64,000 bases of DNA. It comes from Larix kaempferi. Taxonomy: Eukaryota; Streptophyta; Pinopsida; Pinales; Pinaceae. The notes beneath the pieces were generated by a model. That model was not told where the DNA came from, did no database searches, and saw nothing but the letters and a program-made list of their open reading frames with translations. The translations under genes were made by a program, and so were the position numbers. The stretch spans positions 3,870,501 through 3,934,500 of the forward strand of contig BSBM01000592.1 of the NCBI GenBank assembly GCA_027924585.1, given 5' to 3'. Within the stretch, counting starts at the first letter, position 1. Each line of letters starts with the position of its first letter. Positions 23,301 to 34,990 of this stretch are shown here, piece by piece.

Positions 23301-24827
23301 AAACTCTATACTTCTAAAAATTGACTAAAACAATGATTGTGGAAGCTAAATAGAACGAGAATGGATTAGATCAAAGGCTTTGGATGGATAGAAAAATATG
23401 ATGTGGAATTATACCTCTGCACAATGAACTGAGACCATTTATGTTTCAATAACATCCCGGTTGAACTCTACTACAATGCTCCTGGGCTTCTCAACATATG
23501 CATACCAGTATGGGTGGAAACTTGATTGGAGGATGGGGAGTGTTGCAGACATCAGAGAGGATAAATATCATTCAAATAAATTCATTAAGAAAAAATATAG
23601 CACTCCATAAAGTTTCATAAATATCTGAGAAATTCTTACACAAAACGCACAAAAATTGTCTTCCAAGACAGCTCAACTGGGGCAAATTCTGGACTCCCAA
23701 AAAATTCTCAAAGGCTCACGAAATTCTGAAAAAAGACTTGGATCATGACATATGGTATGTCACTCAACTCCAAAAAGAATAATGGATTCATTTGGAATTA
23801 TACTCATTGAATTATGAATTAAACACTGAAGGCTAGTCAAATTCTAGCTAAATCTAGAAGGGGGGGAGAAATAGAAGAAGAAATTAGAGTTATGGAATTT
23901 ATATTGAATGGAATGATATCATAAAATTACATCATTTGTTATTACATCATAAATAGTCCAATATGCCTCTCATAAAGATATATAAATATCTCTCCTCTTC
24001 TCTAAGAGAAACTAACTGCATAAACTCATAGAAGGCTTGAAGATTCGAACTCTGAATTGGATGATGATGCTTCTGAAATTAAGATTTGACTTGATTATAT
24101 ATAGGAAATTAAAATAAAAATCAGTGACAATGGATGAATTCCATCATCCTCTCACAAAAAGCTGGGGCGCATCTCCCGGGTTTGACTAGGGGCACATCTC
24201 CCAAGTCTAGAGGCAGCACTCATACAAATTCTCAAACTAACAAAATATGTGAATGTGGTGCTCATGGAATTATTTATATAACTTGGATGAATTGGGAAGC
24301 AAGTATCCTTGAGGAATGCGCCTTCCTTGAGTGGATGAGGAAATATTGCTTTCCTTGCTTGCTTTGCTTTGCTTGGGATTTCCTTCTTTTTACTCTTTTT
24401 TTGAGTTTCCTTCTTTTCTGAACTTTCCTAATTTTCATACTTTCCTTCTTTTCCTGTTTTATCTTACTTTCTGGATTTATGTTGTTTTTCCTGAAATATT
24501 CCTCTTTTCTCATTTTTGGCATCATTTTTGGCATCATTTTTAGCATCATTTTTGGACTTGTGTGCTTTACTTAACTTCTTCCTCAAGTCACTCATCCAAC
24601 CTTATCCACTAATGCATCTTAGTGGAGCATTCTCTCCATTTATTCAGCATACCAATACAAATATTAAATTTACCTCAAATATTAATTGCACCATAAATAT
24701 TTATTCCAAGTGGACAACAAACTATGGATAAAATTAAATGCACACTCCTAATTAATTAATTGCCTGGAATACAAAATTTAACCCCATTGTTATGCAATAG
24801 CCTCCTCAACCCAAGGGATTGGTTGGG
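23301..24827. other. Insertion or unrelated 1.5-kb segment inside Tat-2 gag region
   Basis: Separates the gag N-terminal piece from the zinc-finger piece; no counterpart in Tat-1. Plus/minus frames are low complexity (Lys-rich on minus, Phe/Leu-rich on plus at 24274-24549). A 15-bp tandem (CATTTTTGGCATCAT type, about four units) lies at 24511-24555. Ends and target duplication were not found. Confidence 0.4.
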
Positions 24828-25210
24828 TTAGGAACTTGTTCCAATGCTCAATTTTGTGGGGACATGATAGATGACTGATTGAGGTGTATTTGTGGATGTC
24901 ATAGGTTGGGTTTTTTTAACTGGACGTGTTACTGGGCTTGTGGCCGTATTAGCCACAAAAGGGACAAACTCATAATGGGCGACTGGTTTAGAACCCATCT
25001 CTAGGAAGGGTTGTGTAAGGTAACGGACTAGGATCCCCAAAGTTAGCTCGAGTAGAGTTAACTAATCCATAACCACCGTCCCTTTTACACCTGTGGGGGG
25101 ATACAAGAAAGGTATTTTAAATATTGGTGGGACCGATGGAAGCAACATTTGTTCAATGCCATGGCTCAGCAGTGGTGCCGATGACAGTGTTGAGGGGGAG
25201 GAGGCTCCAT
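24828..25210 (-). pseudogene. Tat-2 gag N-terminal fragment
   Basis: ATG at 25210 opens a Pro/His-rich start (MEPPPPQHCHRHHC) that stops quickly; the open frame 24828-25040 continues with EMGSKPVAHYEFVP and a Thr/Pro-rich tail. Assigned to gag by position and composition relative to Tat-1, whose gag N-terminus is also Pro/Thr-rich. No diagnostic capsid motif is preserved. Confidence 0.35.
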
Positions 25211-25263
25211 TTTCAACGCTAAAAATTGTGCACATTAGGCCATCGGTCGATATCGAGATCTTA

Positions 25264-25920
25264 CACTAGGTTTTTAGTACCCAAAATCCGATGGCATAGA
25301 TGTCTGATTTTTGACATCATGTTGTTGACCATTCGACAAGCATCTTCCTTTTTAAACGTCGGTGGCACTTCGACGAATATTCAACAGTAAAATGAACATG
25401 TCGGATATCCGACATCTGTGGGCATAATATAATGTCAGATATCCGACCCAGTGGGAATAATATAGTGTCGGATATTCGACAACGTGGGCATAATATAGTG
25501 TCAGATATGCGACCCTGCGGGCATAATATAATGTAAGATATCCGGCCCTGTGGGCATAATATAGTGTCGGATATCCGACAATGTGGGAATAATATAGTGT
25601 CGGATTTGCATTGTAAGAAGCCAGATATCAGACGTTGTTAGCCGTCGGTGGTATGGAAACTTCGTCGGATATCTTGGATTGGGGAGGCGGATTTCCGACA
25701 ATGAGGGCATAATATAGGGTCGTATATCTGACAAAGTGGGCATAATTTAGTGTAAGAGATCTGACCCTGGGGGCATAATATAGTGTCGGATATCCGACAA
25801 TGCGGGCATAATATAGTGTCGGATTTGCATTGTAAGAAGCCAAATATCCGAAATTGTTAGCCATCGGTGGTATGGAAATTTCGTCGGATATCTTGAATTG
25901 GGAGTCGGATATCCGACGAC
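25264..25920. mobile_element. CACTA-2: left end of a second CACTA transposon
   Basis: CACTAGGTTTTTAGTACCC begins at 25264, 54 bases upstream of the Tat-2 gag ATG, preceded by TTA as possible target duplication. Immediately inside lies an array of palindromic repeats (25385-25915), the layout seen in CACTA-1. No matching right end (CCTAGTG followed by TTA) was found up to 64000, so the element is truncated or its other end is lost or outside the window. Only the convincing left-end part is marked. Confidence 0.5.
25385..25915. repeat. Array of GTCGGATATCCGAC palindromes, about 41-bp units in a 220-bp higher-order repeat
   Basis: Units read GTGTCGGATATCCGAC plus AATGTGGGCATAATATA, about 41 bp, roughly ten copies with decay. 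The block GTCGGATTTGCATTGTAAGA occurs at about 25600 and 25818, so the whole group was duplicated once with a period near 220 bp. GTCGGATATCCGAC is a perfect 14-bp palindrome. Confidence 0.85.
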
Positions 25921-28564
25921 GATGTGTAATTTAAAAATATTTATATATAGAGATCTTGATGATCTTATCTATGATCTAGAAATCATATTTAAATCATATT
26001 TGAGTGAATGATCTAGAAATCATATTTAAATATTTTGAAACAAAATGTTATAAATCAAATTGATTTTTGACCAAATTTAGCTATGGGAGACCTCTTTTTT
26101 TTTTTTAAATCCAATTTACTTTCAAGCAGATTAAAGTAATTTTTCTTTTAAAACCTTGATACATATATTGTTATCATTAGAGTGAACCCTATAACATCTA
26201 AGGCAAATTCCATTTTCATAACATATATGCAATATCTCCTTGTAATTACCTCTTATATGCAATAGCTCCCTGTAACTACATCTTGTAACTACAATGTATG
26301 AGTGCTTTCCATTACAAAGTAGTAGAATTAAAATATTGTATGATAGTGTGTGGGGATTATGCCTTTCACAATATGAAACATAGCATTAGGTATCTCAGAA
26401 AAGGAATTTATGATGCATGTTTTAAGTCACTATTTGACACTAGAGAATACTTGATTTTGACAACCAAATCTGCAAAACTATTGGCACAAATGGTAAACGA
26501 TTTCATTTTAAAAGGATGCAATAGGACTTGCAAAATATACAAAGTAAAGCAAAAAGAATGATTACAACAAAAGTCTTAATGCAAGTAAAATATTAACAGA
26601 CAAACACATATATGATCACAACCAATTTTGTCCGACAGGACAAGTCTTAACTACTTAATACAAAAAATAAAAAAATAAAAATAAAATTCAACTTCTCACC
26701 TTTAACACTACCAGATGGTCACTATTTTAAAGTAATCTCTAGTAATTTGTAATAATAAAATTTTTTAAATTACAAGAAAATAAGTACATGAAGATACTTA
26801 CCTGGGTGCAGACGTTTCCTGTAATATACTCAGAAGAGTTACTTTCAGAAATGACTGTGCCTCTTAGAGGCCAGTCAACTCTAGGAACCAAGTGACCCTA
26901 TTAGAGGGTTAGTACAAACCAGAGAGAGGGAGATGACAGGGCTATGGTACATTCAATCAAAGAAATTCAATGACAGTAAAAAGGCTCAATATAGGGTATA
27001 AAGAATCATAACCATTTGGACTAAGGGGGTGTACCTCAAATGTGGACAAACTACCATAGTACCCATAAGACCAAAAACATAAAAGGTGGTACAAATCAAA
27101 AGATAACTCAAGATGAGTAAAAGACCCAAAAGGTAAAAGGAAAGGTACCACAAAAATATTATCAACAAAATGAAAGGACCAAAAGTCAATCAACCAAGGT
27201 GGGGTACAACCAATCATCTCTCTCTCAAATGTACCAGTGTTCCATATAAACTGAAAGTCCATCATCACTGCAAAAGGAAAATTCCACATGGATGATGTGA
27301 TCACGTGGTCTTCTAGACTACTCATAAGTTCAAGCATTAGTGGCTCCATCAAGGGGTGTCTAGTCCCTTGATAAGACCATATAACTCAACCATCTTGAAG
27401 ACCTAGGGGAAGAGGACATCACATATCATCATATTGGTAACTGACCATGTAGGAACTCAAAAACCCTAAAGCAACTGAGCGTGTAGAAGGGGAGCCAGAA
27501 AAAGAAGAGGCACGCATGCCAAAATCAAGCTCTAAAACTATATCGAGACCGATGCCACAGAAAGAGAGCTACAACAAAAAGGCTAGAATGCCAACAAGTA
27601 GCACCATAAAATAAAATACCATCTAAAAGGTATGATAGCAAGAAATATTGCTAACTAAGGTCTGGAGACCTCAACAGATCGTATCCTTCACAAGGTGATG
27701 AAGTCCAAGTCGATCAATACGAAGTGAGAGACCAAAAGTGGAAGGATATCCCTCTACTGAAAGGGATCCTGGATAAAAGAATCCTAGAAGAAAATCCACT
27801 AAGCTACCTCATTCATGACACGTCCGAGAAGGTTAACTAGAGCTTCTTCCTTTGAGCCCTTGTATCACCTATACAGAAAATACAAGGAAGACAATGGAGA
27901 GGTGTCCTTAGGCGCTAAGTGGAGTGTGACATTCCACAAAGACCATCTGGAACCATTCCTCGTTGCTTTCTCTTGTGGAACGAGGGGCCCTCTCAACAAA
28001 CTGGTCGATGACTGTTTCAACAAATACAAGAGGATTTTAGTACCCTAAAGGACAACAACTATGTCTCAGATGAAAAACAACAAGGGGGAATTATTTGGAT
28101 CCCTATCCCCAGTGTCCTACCTAAGTAACAACTTATTTTGTTATGAATCGACTCAAACCATGCATAAGTGAATGAATCAATGCACTTTTCTTTTTGATGA
28201 AAAACTAGCTACAAGAAGGAGAGAGTTCTCCGATCCAAAAAGCAAAATAAACACAAGCACACAATTTTCAAAGAGAAAAACTACACATTTTTGTATTTTT
28301 TCCTCTTATGCCAAACTAGAACTACTCTTTCAAAGTAAATGAATCCAACAATAACTTTCTTCTACTTTTAATCGGTAAAATGCATGACAAGTAAATGGAA
28401 ATATGGCTTCTATTTGCAATGAAACTTGTGATTTTTAAATGAAGGAGAGGATAGGGTTTGAAAAATATTTCTAAGCCAATTGTATGAATTGAAATGAAAA
28501 TAAGTTTTTCCATGTAATAAAAATTCAACCGACTCACAGGGAAGACAAAGCTTAACATATCTTC
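25921..28564. other. No gene recognised
   Basis: Three open stretches were examined: 26298-26561 (plus, 87 codons), 26957-27352 (minus, 131 codons, Phe/Leu-rich) and 27815-28048 (plus, 77 codons, containing KWSVTFHKDHLEPFLVAF). None is recognised, and none has clear splice or promoter context. Confidence 0.5.
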
Positions 28565-28791
28565 TATGAGATTCCAGAGAAAGCTTCAAAACTTGTTACA
28601 TACAACACATTGATGGATGGACTTGGAAAGTTGGTAATATTAATGAGTGTTTTAAGTTATTTTTAGCTATGAAATATAATAGTCATATTCCTGATATGAC
28701 TACATATACCACCCTCATGGATGGACTACGCAAGGAAGGCACACCCCAAGAGGCCAATAGTCTATTACATGAGATCTTAAAAAAGGTTTGA
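28565..28791 (+). pseudogene. Pentatricopeptide repeat (PPR) gene fragment, frameshifted
   Basis: Plus strand reads FYEIPEKASK then VTYNTLMDGLGKL; after a one-base loss near 28630 it continues NINECFKLFLAMKYNSHIPD, MTTYTTLMDGLRKEG and TPQEANSLLHEILKKV before TGA. These are two 35-residue PPR motifs (VTYNTLidGL..., .A..LF..M...gi.PD). PPR proteins bind organellar RNA for editing, splicing or stability; full genes have ten or more motifs. Only about 75 codons remain, with one frameshift and no upstream or downstream motifs, so this is a fragment. It may be cargo of CACTA-2, but the lack of a right end for that element leaves this open. Confidence 0.8.
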
Positions 28792-30020
28792 CATGACACT
28801 ATGACATATTCATAATAAACAACAGCCTCTATGAAGATATCACTGAAATGCATTGGGAAAGATTCAGTAGAAGTGAGTGGCTTGCAATTGAAGAAGTGAT
28901 CCGAGTGCATTTGGTATTTAATGCACTAGCAAGCTATCTGAAACAGGTTTTAGTGATCCGAGTGGAATTTCCATGAGTATTCCAGGTGATTACTTCCATG
29001 ACTAACCAACTTTTATGTCTTGACCTGAGGGTTTGTTTGGAATTTATACCTTGCTTTGGCATTGCTCTTTTTTGTTATGTTTTTGGCTATTGAGGTTGGG
29101 TGAAATATTTTGTTGCATTCATTGAATGTCCAGACTCCATATCTATGGAGTAATTTTCCCTATTATAGTACACAATGTGTAGTAATGCTTTCCATGGAAT
29201 GTCTTAGTTACAATGCATATTTTTTATTTATACATTTGAAACTACTTGAATGTCTAGTCTCTGCGGTCCAAATTGAGTAGCTAAGAAAACTATTGTCTTG
29301 GTGTCCATCTTCTTTAAACTTGCATCAATCATCTTGATTTGCAAGTTGTCATGGGTATGCCTCTTGGGGAGGATAATCCGATTTATTTGCAAGTTGTCAT
29401 GGGTATGCCTCTTGGAGAGGATATCGAATGGGGACCATTCCAAATATTTAGTCATAATTTATTTCATTTGCAGCCACGGCAGGTGGATTCGATTACATCT
29501 CTAGATGTTCAACAACAAGCAATAGGAGTTGGTTTATTCTATGGGCACACATCCCAAACAAATGCAGTGGCTACTTGAGTTTAGGGAACCTTTTTTCCAT
29601 TTCCATTTGACCCACCCTTGGCAAGAAAATGGATGAAGGAAATTTACCTTTATCATCTAACAAAGTTCCAGGGTTTTCCAAGATCTTGTTGCAATGTAAA
29701 TAGGCCAACCAGTTTTGCAAAGTTGCTTTAGTATGACAAGTGTGCATTCCAATGTTACAGTTATCAAGAGCATGCATAACAACCCAATTATTGCTACTTG
29801 CATTAAATATCACATGCAATGCTCACGCATGCTAGTTTATTTGATCGATTTAGGTCTCAAGATGATAGTTTTTATTTATTTAATCGGCCTCAAGATGGTC
29901 ACTCGTTCAAACGATGACATGAACCAATCCACATTGATAGGTCAATTTTTTTTTTTAAGTTGGAAATTTGGACTTGAGAATACCTTCTATAAAGTTGGAA
30001 AATTGGACATGAGAATACCT
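28792..30020. other. No gene recognised; left flank of copia-B
   Basis: Short open frames only. A 48-bp tandem duplication (ATTTGCAAGTTGTCATGGGT at 29337 and 29385) and a diverged 40-bp duplication at about 29957-30020 (AAGTTGGAAATTTGGAC / AAGTTGGAAAATTGGAC) lie here. Confidence 0.6.
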
Positions 30021-30486
30021 TGTTTGTTGTGGAGCCTGATCTTCCAGATTTAGAGATGTTATTCAATCGTGTTTGTACCCTAGGCTTACTGTACACTCAT
30101 TCCCCAACCTTGGGGATGTTTTCACTAATAGTTTATGGGCCCATGGTTTTGGGTAACCCATGGTATTTTCCCATTGTACTTCCCTTATAAAAGAAAGACA
30201 TTGTAATACGGCTAGTGTTGATGTATTAGGTATTATGCATTGTAAATATCTTTGAGATCAAGAAGAGAGATTGTGAGACAGTGAAGAGGAAGTACAGCGG
30301 CTGTGCTGCAGGTTGTATCCCTTCACTTTGCTGGACGGTATAATAATAAGGACTGGCAATTTCAGTGTGGACGTAGCCCATCTTGGGTGAACCACGATAT
30401 ATTGGTGTCTCTCTTGTAATGTGTTTGTGTGATTATATTTGCATTTTTGTTTATTGTTATTGCTCTGCAATCCTATTTTTTTAACA
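30021..30486 (+). repeat. 5' LTR of copia-B
   Basis: Ends are TG and CA. TTATAAAAGAAAGAC near 30187 is a likely TATA box. Followed by the primer binding site. Confidence 0.95.
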
Positions 30487-30488
30487 AT

Positions 30489-30501
30489 TGGTATCAGAGC
30501 C
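30489..30501 (+). promoter_or_regulatory. Primer binding site of copia-B
   Basis: TGGTATCAGAGCC, two bases after the LTR, complementary to the 3' end of plant initiator tRNA-Met, which primes minus-strand DNA synthesis. Confidence 0.95.
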
Positions 30502-30561
30502 GAAGGTCTATTTGGCAGATAAACCTGTAGGAATCTAGGGTTTCTGGTTCGAGTGGGAGCA

Positions 30562-31330
30562 ATGGAAGAAGAAGGAAAGTTTAAGGTCGAGAAGTTTAAT
30601 GGCCAAAACTTCCAGTTATGGAAGATGCAAATGGAGGACTATCTGTACCAGAAGGATCGATTCCTACCGTTGGGAGGAAGATCAAAGCAGCCGGTGGCTA
30701 TGAAGGACGAAGAATGGGAGGTTATTGACAGAAAGGCACTGGGAACAATACGACTGTCCTTGGCTTCGTCGGTGGCTTTCAATATCTCAAAATAAATGAC
30801 AACGGAGGGGTTGATGAGCGCATTGGGTAAGTTGTATGAAAAACCCTTGGCCTCCAACAAGGTATTTCTAATAAAGTGTTTATTTAATATGAAGATGTCT
30901 GAAGGTGGATCTGTTACTGATCATTTAAATGATTTTAATATGATTACAAATCAACTAAGTTCTGTAAGTGTGAACCTAGATTATGAGGTTAGGGCTCTTC
31001 TAATCTTGTGTTCATTGCTAGAAAGCTGGAATAGCTTGGTCATGGCTGTAAGTAACTCTGTCTCTGGTTCAAACATCTTGAAATTTGATGATGTTATTGG
31101 TGTTATTCTTAGCGAAGAAATGTGAATAAAAAGCACATGTGAGACATCAGGTAATGCGTTGACCATGGAGAGCAGGGGAAGACAAAAGGAGAGAGGAAAG
31201 AGCCAAGGTAATCGTGGCAAGTCTAAAACGGGCAGATCCAATTCAAGACTGTGAAAAATAGAGTGTTGGAACTGTGGAAAGAAAGATATCTGAAGAAAGA
31301 CTACAGATCTCTAAAGAAGAAAGGAGATGG
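30562..31330 (+). pseudogene. Copia-B gag
   Basis: ATG at 30562 (MEEEGKFKVEKFNGQNF), chosen because the family's gag starts just before the FNG.NF..W motif. UBN2-type gag follows: WKMQMEDYLYQKD, LGKLYEKPLASNKVFLI, KMSEGGSVTDHLNDFNMI. TAA at 30793 and TGA at 31123 interrupt it in frame. A lone CCHC knuckle begins CWNCGKK near 31264 but breaks by frameshift before its His. Gag would form the virus-like particle and the knuckle would bind RNA; this copy cannot make an intact one. Confidence 0.85.
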
Positions 31331-31793
31331 ACAGAAGGAAACTACCCAGGAAGAAAATGTAGCAGGTGATGTGTTACAAGATGCTTTGATTCTTGCATTA
31401 GATAATACTAGTGATTATTGGGTAGTAGATTCAGGGGCTTCATGTCATGCTACACCCCATAGGAAATATTTTCATGATTATGTTCCAGGCGATTTTGGAC
31501 ATGTTTTATTGGGTGATGATGAGCCATGTAAAAATGTTGGAATGGGTAAGGTATGGATAAAATTTAAGAATGGAACTGATTGGTTGCTAAAGGATGTTAG
31601 GCATATTCCTGCTATGAAAATAAATCTGATCTCAATAGGCCAGTTGGGAGATGGCGGCTGTCTATCTACGTTTGGACAAACGTGGTGGAAGATCACTAAA
31701 GGATCAATGGTGATAGCAAAAGGAGACAGGGTAGGTAAGTTGTATTTATGTCCTCATAAGACTGACCATTCTATCTCTTTAGCTTCCACATGA
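31331..31793 (+). pseudogene. Copia-B protease region
   Basis: Open frame with WVVDSGASCHATPHR near 31420: the DSGA aspartic protease motif. Downstream VRHIPAMKINLISIGQL is the conserved flap/C-terminal block of plant copia proteases. It is itself uninterrupted, but joins a frame-shifted knuckle on the left and a stop on the right. Confidence 0.85.
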
Positions 31794-32678
31794 ACAGATA
31801 CAACATTGTAGCATCATAGGCTTGGCCACATGAGTGAGAAGGGGATGCAGATTTTCGACTCAAGGAAGTTGTTGCCAAATTTGAAGCAGGTAATTTTGGA
31901 ATTTTGTGAGAACTGTGTTTATGGAAAAAATAAGAGAGTCATATTTCTGAGGGTTGGGAAACAGAAGAAGAATGAAAAGTTATAGCTTGTGCATACAAAT
32001 GTATGGGGACCAGCTCAGGTACAATCTATTGGTGGCTCTCATTATTATGTTACATTTATTGATGATGCAACTAGGAAAACTTGGGTTTATTGCATTAGAC
32101 AAAAATCTGATGTGTTTGTTGCTTTTAAGAAGTGGAAAGCTTTGGTTGAGAATGAGACAGGAAAAAGGCTAAAGTGTCTCAGATTTGATAATGGAGGTGA
32201 GTATTGCGGCAAGGAGTTTGATAGTTACTGTTCATACCATGGGATTCGTAGAGAGAAGATAGTTCCAGGAACACCACAAGAAAATGGTGTGTCCGAAAGG
32301 ATGAATATAATGATCATGGAGAGTGAAAGGTGTATGAGATTGCATATAGGGTTTCCCATACAGTTTTGGGCAGATGCTGTAAATACTGCTCTTTATTTAA
32401 TAAACAAAGGGCCTTCAATTTCTTTGGATGGTGGTATTCTAGAGGAGGCATGGATAGATAAAAAGGTAAACTATTCATTTCTGAGAACTTTTGGTTGTGA
32501 AGCATTTGTCCATATTGATAAAGAAAATAGAACAAAGCTTGAAGCTAAATCCAAGAAATGTACCTTTATTGGATATGGGGTCGATGAATTTGGTTATCGT
32601 TTATGGGATTATGAAAATAACAAAATCATGAGGAGTAGAGATGTAATATTCAATGAAAATGTCATGTATAAAGATTAG
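31794..32678 (+). pseudogene. Copia-B integrase
   Basis: HHCC zinc domain: HHRLGHMSEKGMQ (a TAG stands where Trp is usual just before HH) and FCENCVYGK. The catalytic core opens with VHTNVWGP, where plant copia has D at the N position, so the first catalytic Asp is lost. RFDNGGEY (second Asp) and PQENGVSERMN (Glu) are kept. TAG also lies just before VHTN. C-terminal GKKP-type region continues to a TAG at 32676. The enzyme would insert the cDNA; here it is inactive. Confidence 0.9.
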
Positions 32679-34435
32679 TTGCAGGGAAAGAAACAGGAAA
32701 AGGAAAAGACAGAGTACACAGTACTTGATGAAATTGAAGAAAATGAAGTTCCAAAGGTGCCATAAAATCAAGAACAACAGCAAGTACCTGAAACTCCTGC
32801 AACTGCAAGAAGATCTACCAGGTTAAGTAGACTCCCTGAACAATACTCTCTTTCAATGTATTATTTATTGATGACTAGTTATGGTGAATCATAATGTTAT
32901 GAAGAAGCAATGATGGTGGAAACTAGAAAGAAGTGGGAGCAAGGCATGAATGAGGAGATGGACTCATTGGTAGGAGACCAGACTTGGGATTTGGTTCAGT
33001 TGTCTGCAGGTAAAAGAGCATTGCAAAACAAATGGATTTACAGGCTGAAGGAAGAAGGAGGAGGTAAGAAGCGGTACAAGGCCAGACTTGTTGTAAAGGG
33101 GTATGCACAGAAGAAAGGTATAGATTTTAATGAAATATTTTCTCCTATTGTTAAGATGACTTGAATTAGGACTATTTTAAGTCTAGTGGTGGTAGAAGAT
33201 TTGCATCTTGAACAGTTAGATGTAAAAACAACTTTTTTCCATGGGGATTTAGAGGAAGATATATATATGCAGCAGCCATAAGGGTATGAGGTCAAAGGTA
33301 AGGATAACTTGGTATGCAGGTTGAAAAAGAGCTTGTATGGCTTGAAGCAAGCTCCAAGGCAGTGGTATTTAAAATTTGACAGGTTTATGACAGAACAAGG
33401 TTATATTAGATGTCATTCTGACCAGTGTGTTTATTTCAAGAGGCTAGACAATGAAAGATATATTATCTTGTTATTGTATGTGGATGACATGCTTGTTGTA
33501 GGGTCTGACATGCAGGATATAAATGTACTCAAAAGGAAGCTAGCTAATTCATTTGCGATGAAGGATGTGGGTGCTACAAAGCAAATCCTTGGTATGAGAA
33601 TAACAAGAGACAGGAAAAATCGCAAATTGACATTGTCTCAGGGTGAGTACATACAAAAGGTGTTGGAGAGGTTCATAATGCAGAATGCAAAACCAATTAG
33701 TACACCTTTGGCCATCCATTTCAATCTAAGCAAGGAAATGTGTCCCAAGACACAGGAAGAGACAGATTACATGTCCAAGATTCCCTATCAATCAGCAGTT
33801 GGCAGCTTGATGTATGCCATGGTGTGCACAAGACTAGATATTGCACATGCAGTGGGATTTGTGAGTAGATATATGAACAATCCAGGGAAAGAACATTGGA
33901 AAGCAGTACAATGGATTATTAGGTATTTGAGAGGTACTACGACTCAGACATTATGTTTTGGAGGTTCAGACACTATTCTAAAGGGATATGTTGATGCAGA
34001 TATGGCAAGTGATAGGGATAGTAGGAGGAGCACCACATGGTATGTGTTTATTGTAGGTGGAACAACAGTAAGTTGGATTTCAAGACTACAAAAGGTTGTT
34101 GCAATTTCAACAATGGAAGCAGAGTATGTTGTTGTTACAGAGGCTAGTAAAGAGATGATTTGGTTGCATAGGTTTATGGAGGAAGTGGGTAAGAATGAGA
34201 AGGATAGCAAGTTGTATAGTGACAGCCAGAGTGCCATTCATCTTGCAAAGAACTCAACATTCCATTTCAGGACTAAACATATATAGCTCAAGTACCATTT
34301 CATACGCTCTGTTCTAGAAGATGAACTGTTGAAGCTAGAAAAGATACATACTAGCCAGAATCCTACAGACATGTTCACAAAGGTAGTGACCAGAGAGAAA
34401 CTGAGTTCTTGCTCGGTTTCAGTTGGCCTTCTAGC
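32679..34435 (+). pseudogene. Copia-B reverse transcriptase and RNase H
   Basis: RT: WEQGMNEEMDSL, NKWIYRLKEE, YKARLVVKGYAQKKGIDF, LYGLKQAPRQWYLKFD and the active-site LLLYVDDMLVVGSD near 33475. RNase H: GYVDADMASD, ISTMEAEYV, SDSQSAIHLAKN, NPTDMFTK. Stops: TGA after SPIVKMT (about 33162), TAA inside the QQP.GYE block (about 33280), TAG at 34285. The longest open part (33309-34286) spans from the VCRLKKSLYGL motif to RNase H. Confidence 0.92.
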
Positions 34436-34524
34436 ATGAAGGTGAGGAGGAGAAATTTTCCGAGTCCAAGTCCAACAAGTGCAACAACGGTGGAGTTGTT
34501 GTGATCAGTCTCCAAGTGGGAGAT

Positions 34525-34990
34525 TGTTGGTTGTGGAGCCTAATATTCCAGATTCAGAGATGTTATTCAGTCGTGTTTGTACCCCAGGCTTACTGTACAC
34601 TCATTCCCCAGCCTTGGGGATGTTTTCACTAATAGTTTACGGGCCCATGGTTTTGGGTAACCCATGGTATTTTCCCATTGTATTTCCCTTATAAAAGAAA
34701 GACATTGTAATACTGCTAGTGTTGATGTATTAGGTATTATGCATTGTAAAGATCTATAAGATCAAGAAGAGAGACTGTCAGACAATGAGGACGAAGTGCA
34801 GCAGCTGTGCTGCAGGTTGTATCCCTTCACTTTGTTGGACGGTATGATAATAAGGACTGGCAATTTCAGTGTGGACATAGCCCATCTTGGGTGAACCACG
34901 ATATATTGGTGTCTCTCTTGTAATGTGTTTGTGTGATTATATTTTCATTTATGTTTATTGTTATTGCTCTGCGATCCTGTTTTTCTAACA
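34525..34990 (+). repeat. 3' LTR of copia-B
   Basis: Preceded by polypurine tract CCAAGTGGGAGATTG. Same length as the 5' LTR; about 28 substitutions and no net indel by eye. Confidence 0.95.

Larger units (their letters stand above)
1..25263 (-). mobile_element. Tat-2: degenerate, pol-less Ty3/gypsy Tat-like element, split by a CACTA transposon
   Basis: Inferred from order and similarity to Tat-1 (48.3-64 kb). Positions 1-594 carry a TATA box and leader resembling those of the Tat-1 PMD gene; the rest resumes at 19409 after an inserted CACTA. From there the order is PMD pseudogene (plus), aRNH (minus), gag zinc-finger pieces (minus) and gag N-terminus (minus), as in Tat-1, but no protease active site, reverse transcriptase or integrase was found in the roughly 300 bases between aRNH and the gag pieces. 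Neither LTR is visible: one would lie left of position 1, the other beyond the second CACTA at 25264. Stops and frameshifts occur in every coding part, so the element is dead. Boundaries are those of the visible segment, not of the original element. Confidence 0.6.
30021..34990 (+). mobile_element. Copia-B: complete Ty1/copia LTR retrotransposon
   Basis: Two LTRs of 466 bp each, starting TGTT(T/G)GTTGTGGAGCC and ending TAACA, with target duplication TACCT on both sides (30016-30020, 34991-34995). Internal order gag, protease, integrase, RT, RNase H defines copia. About 28 differences between the LTRs by eye (near 6%), and about ten stops or frameshifts in gag-pol, so the insertion is old and cannot encode its own proteins. 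Confidence 0.95.
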
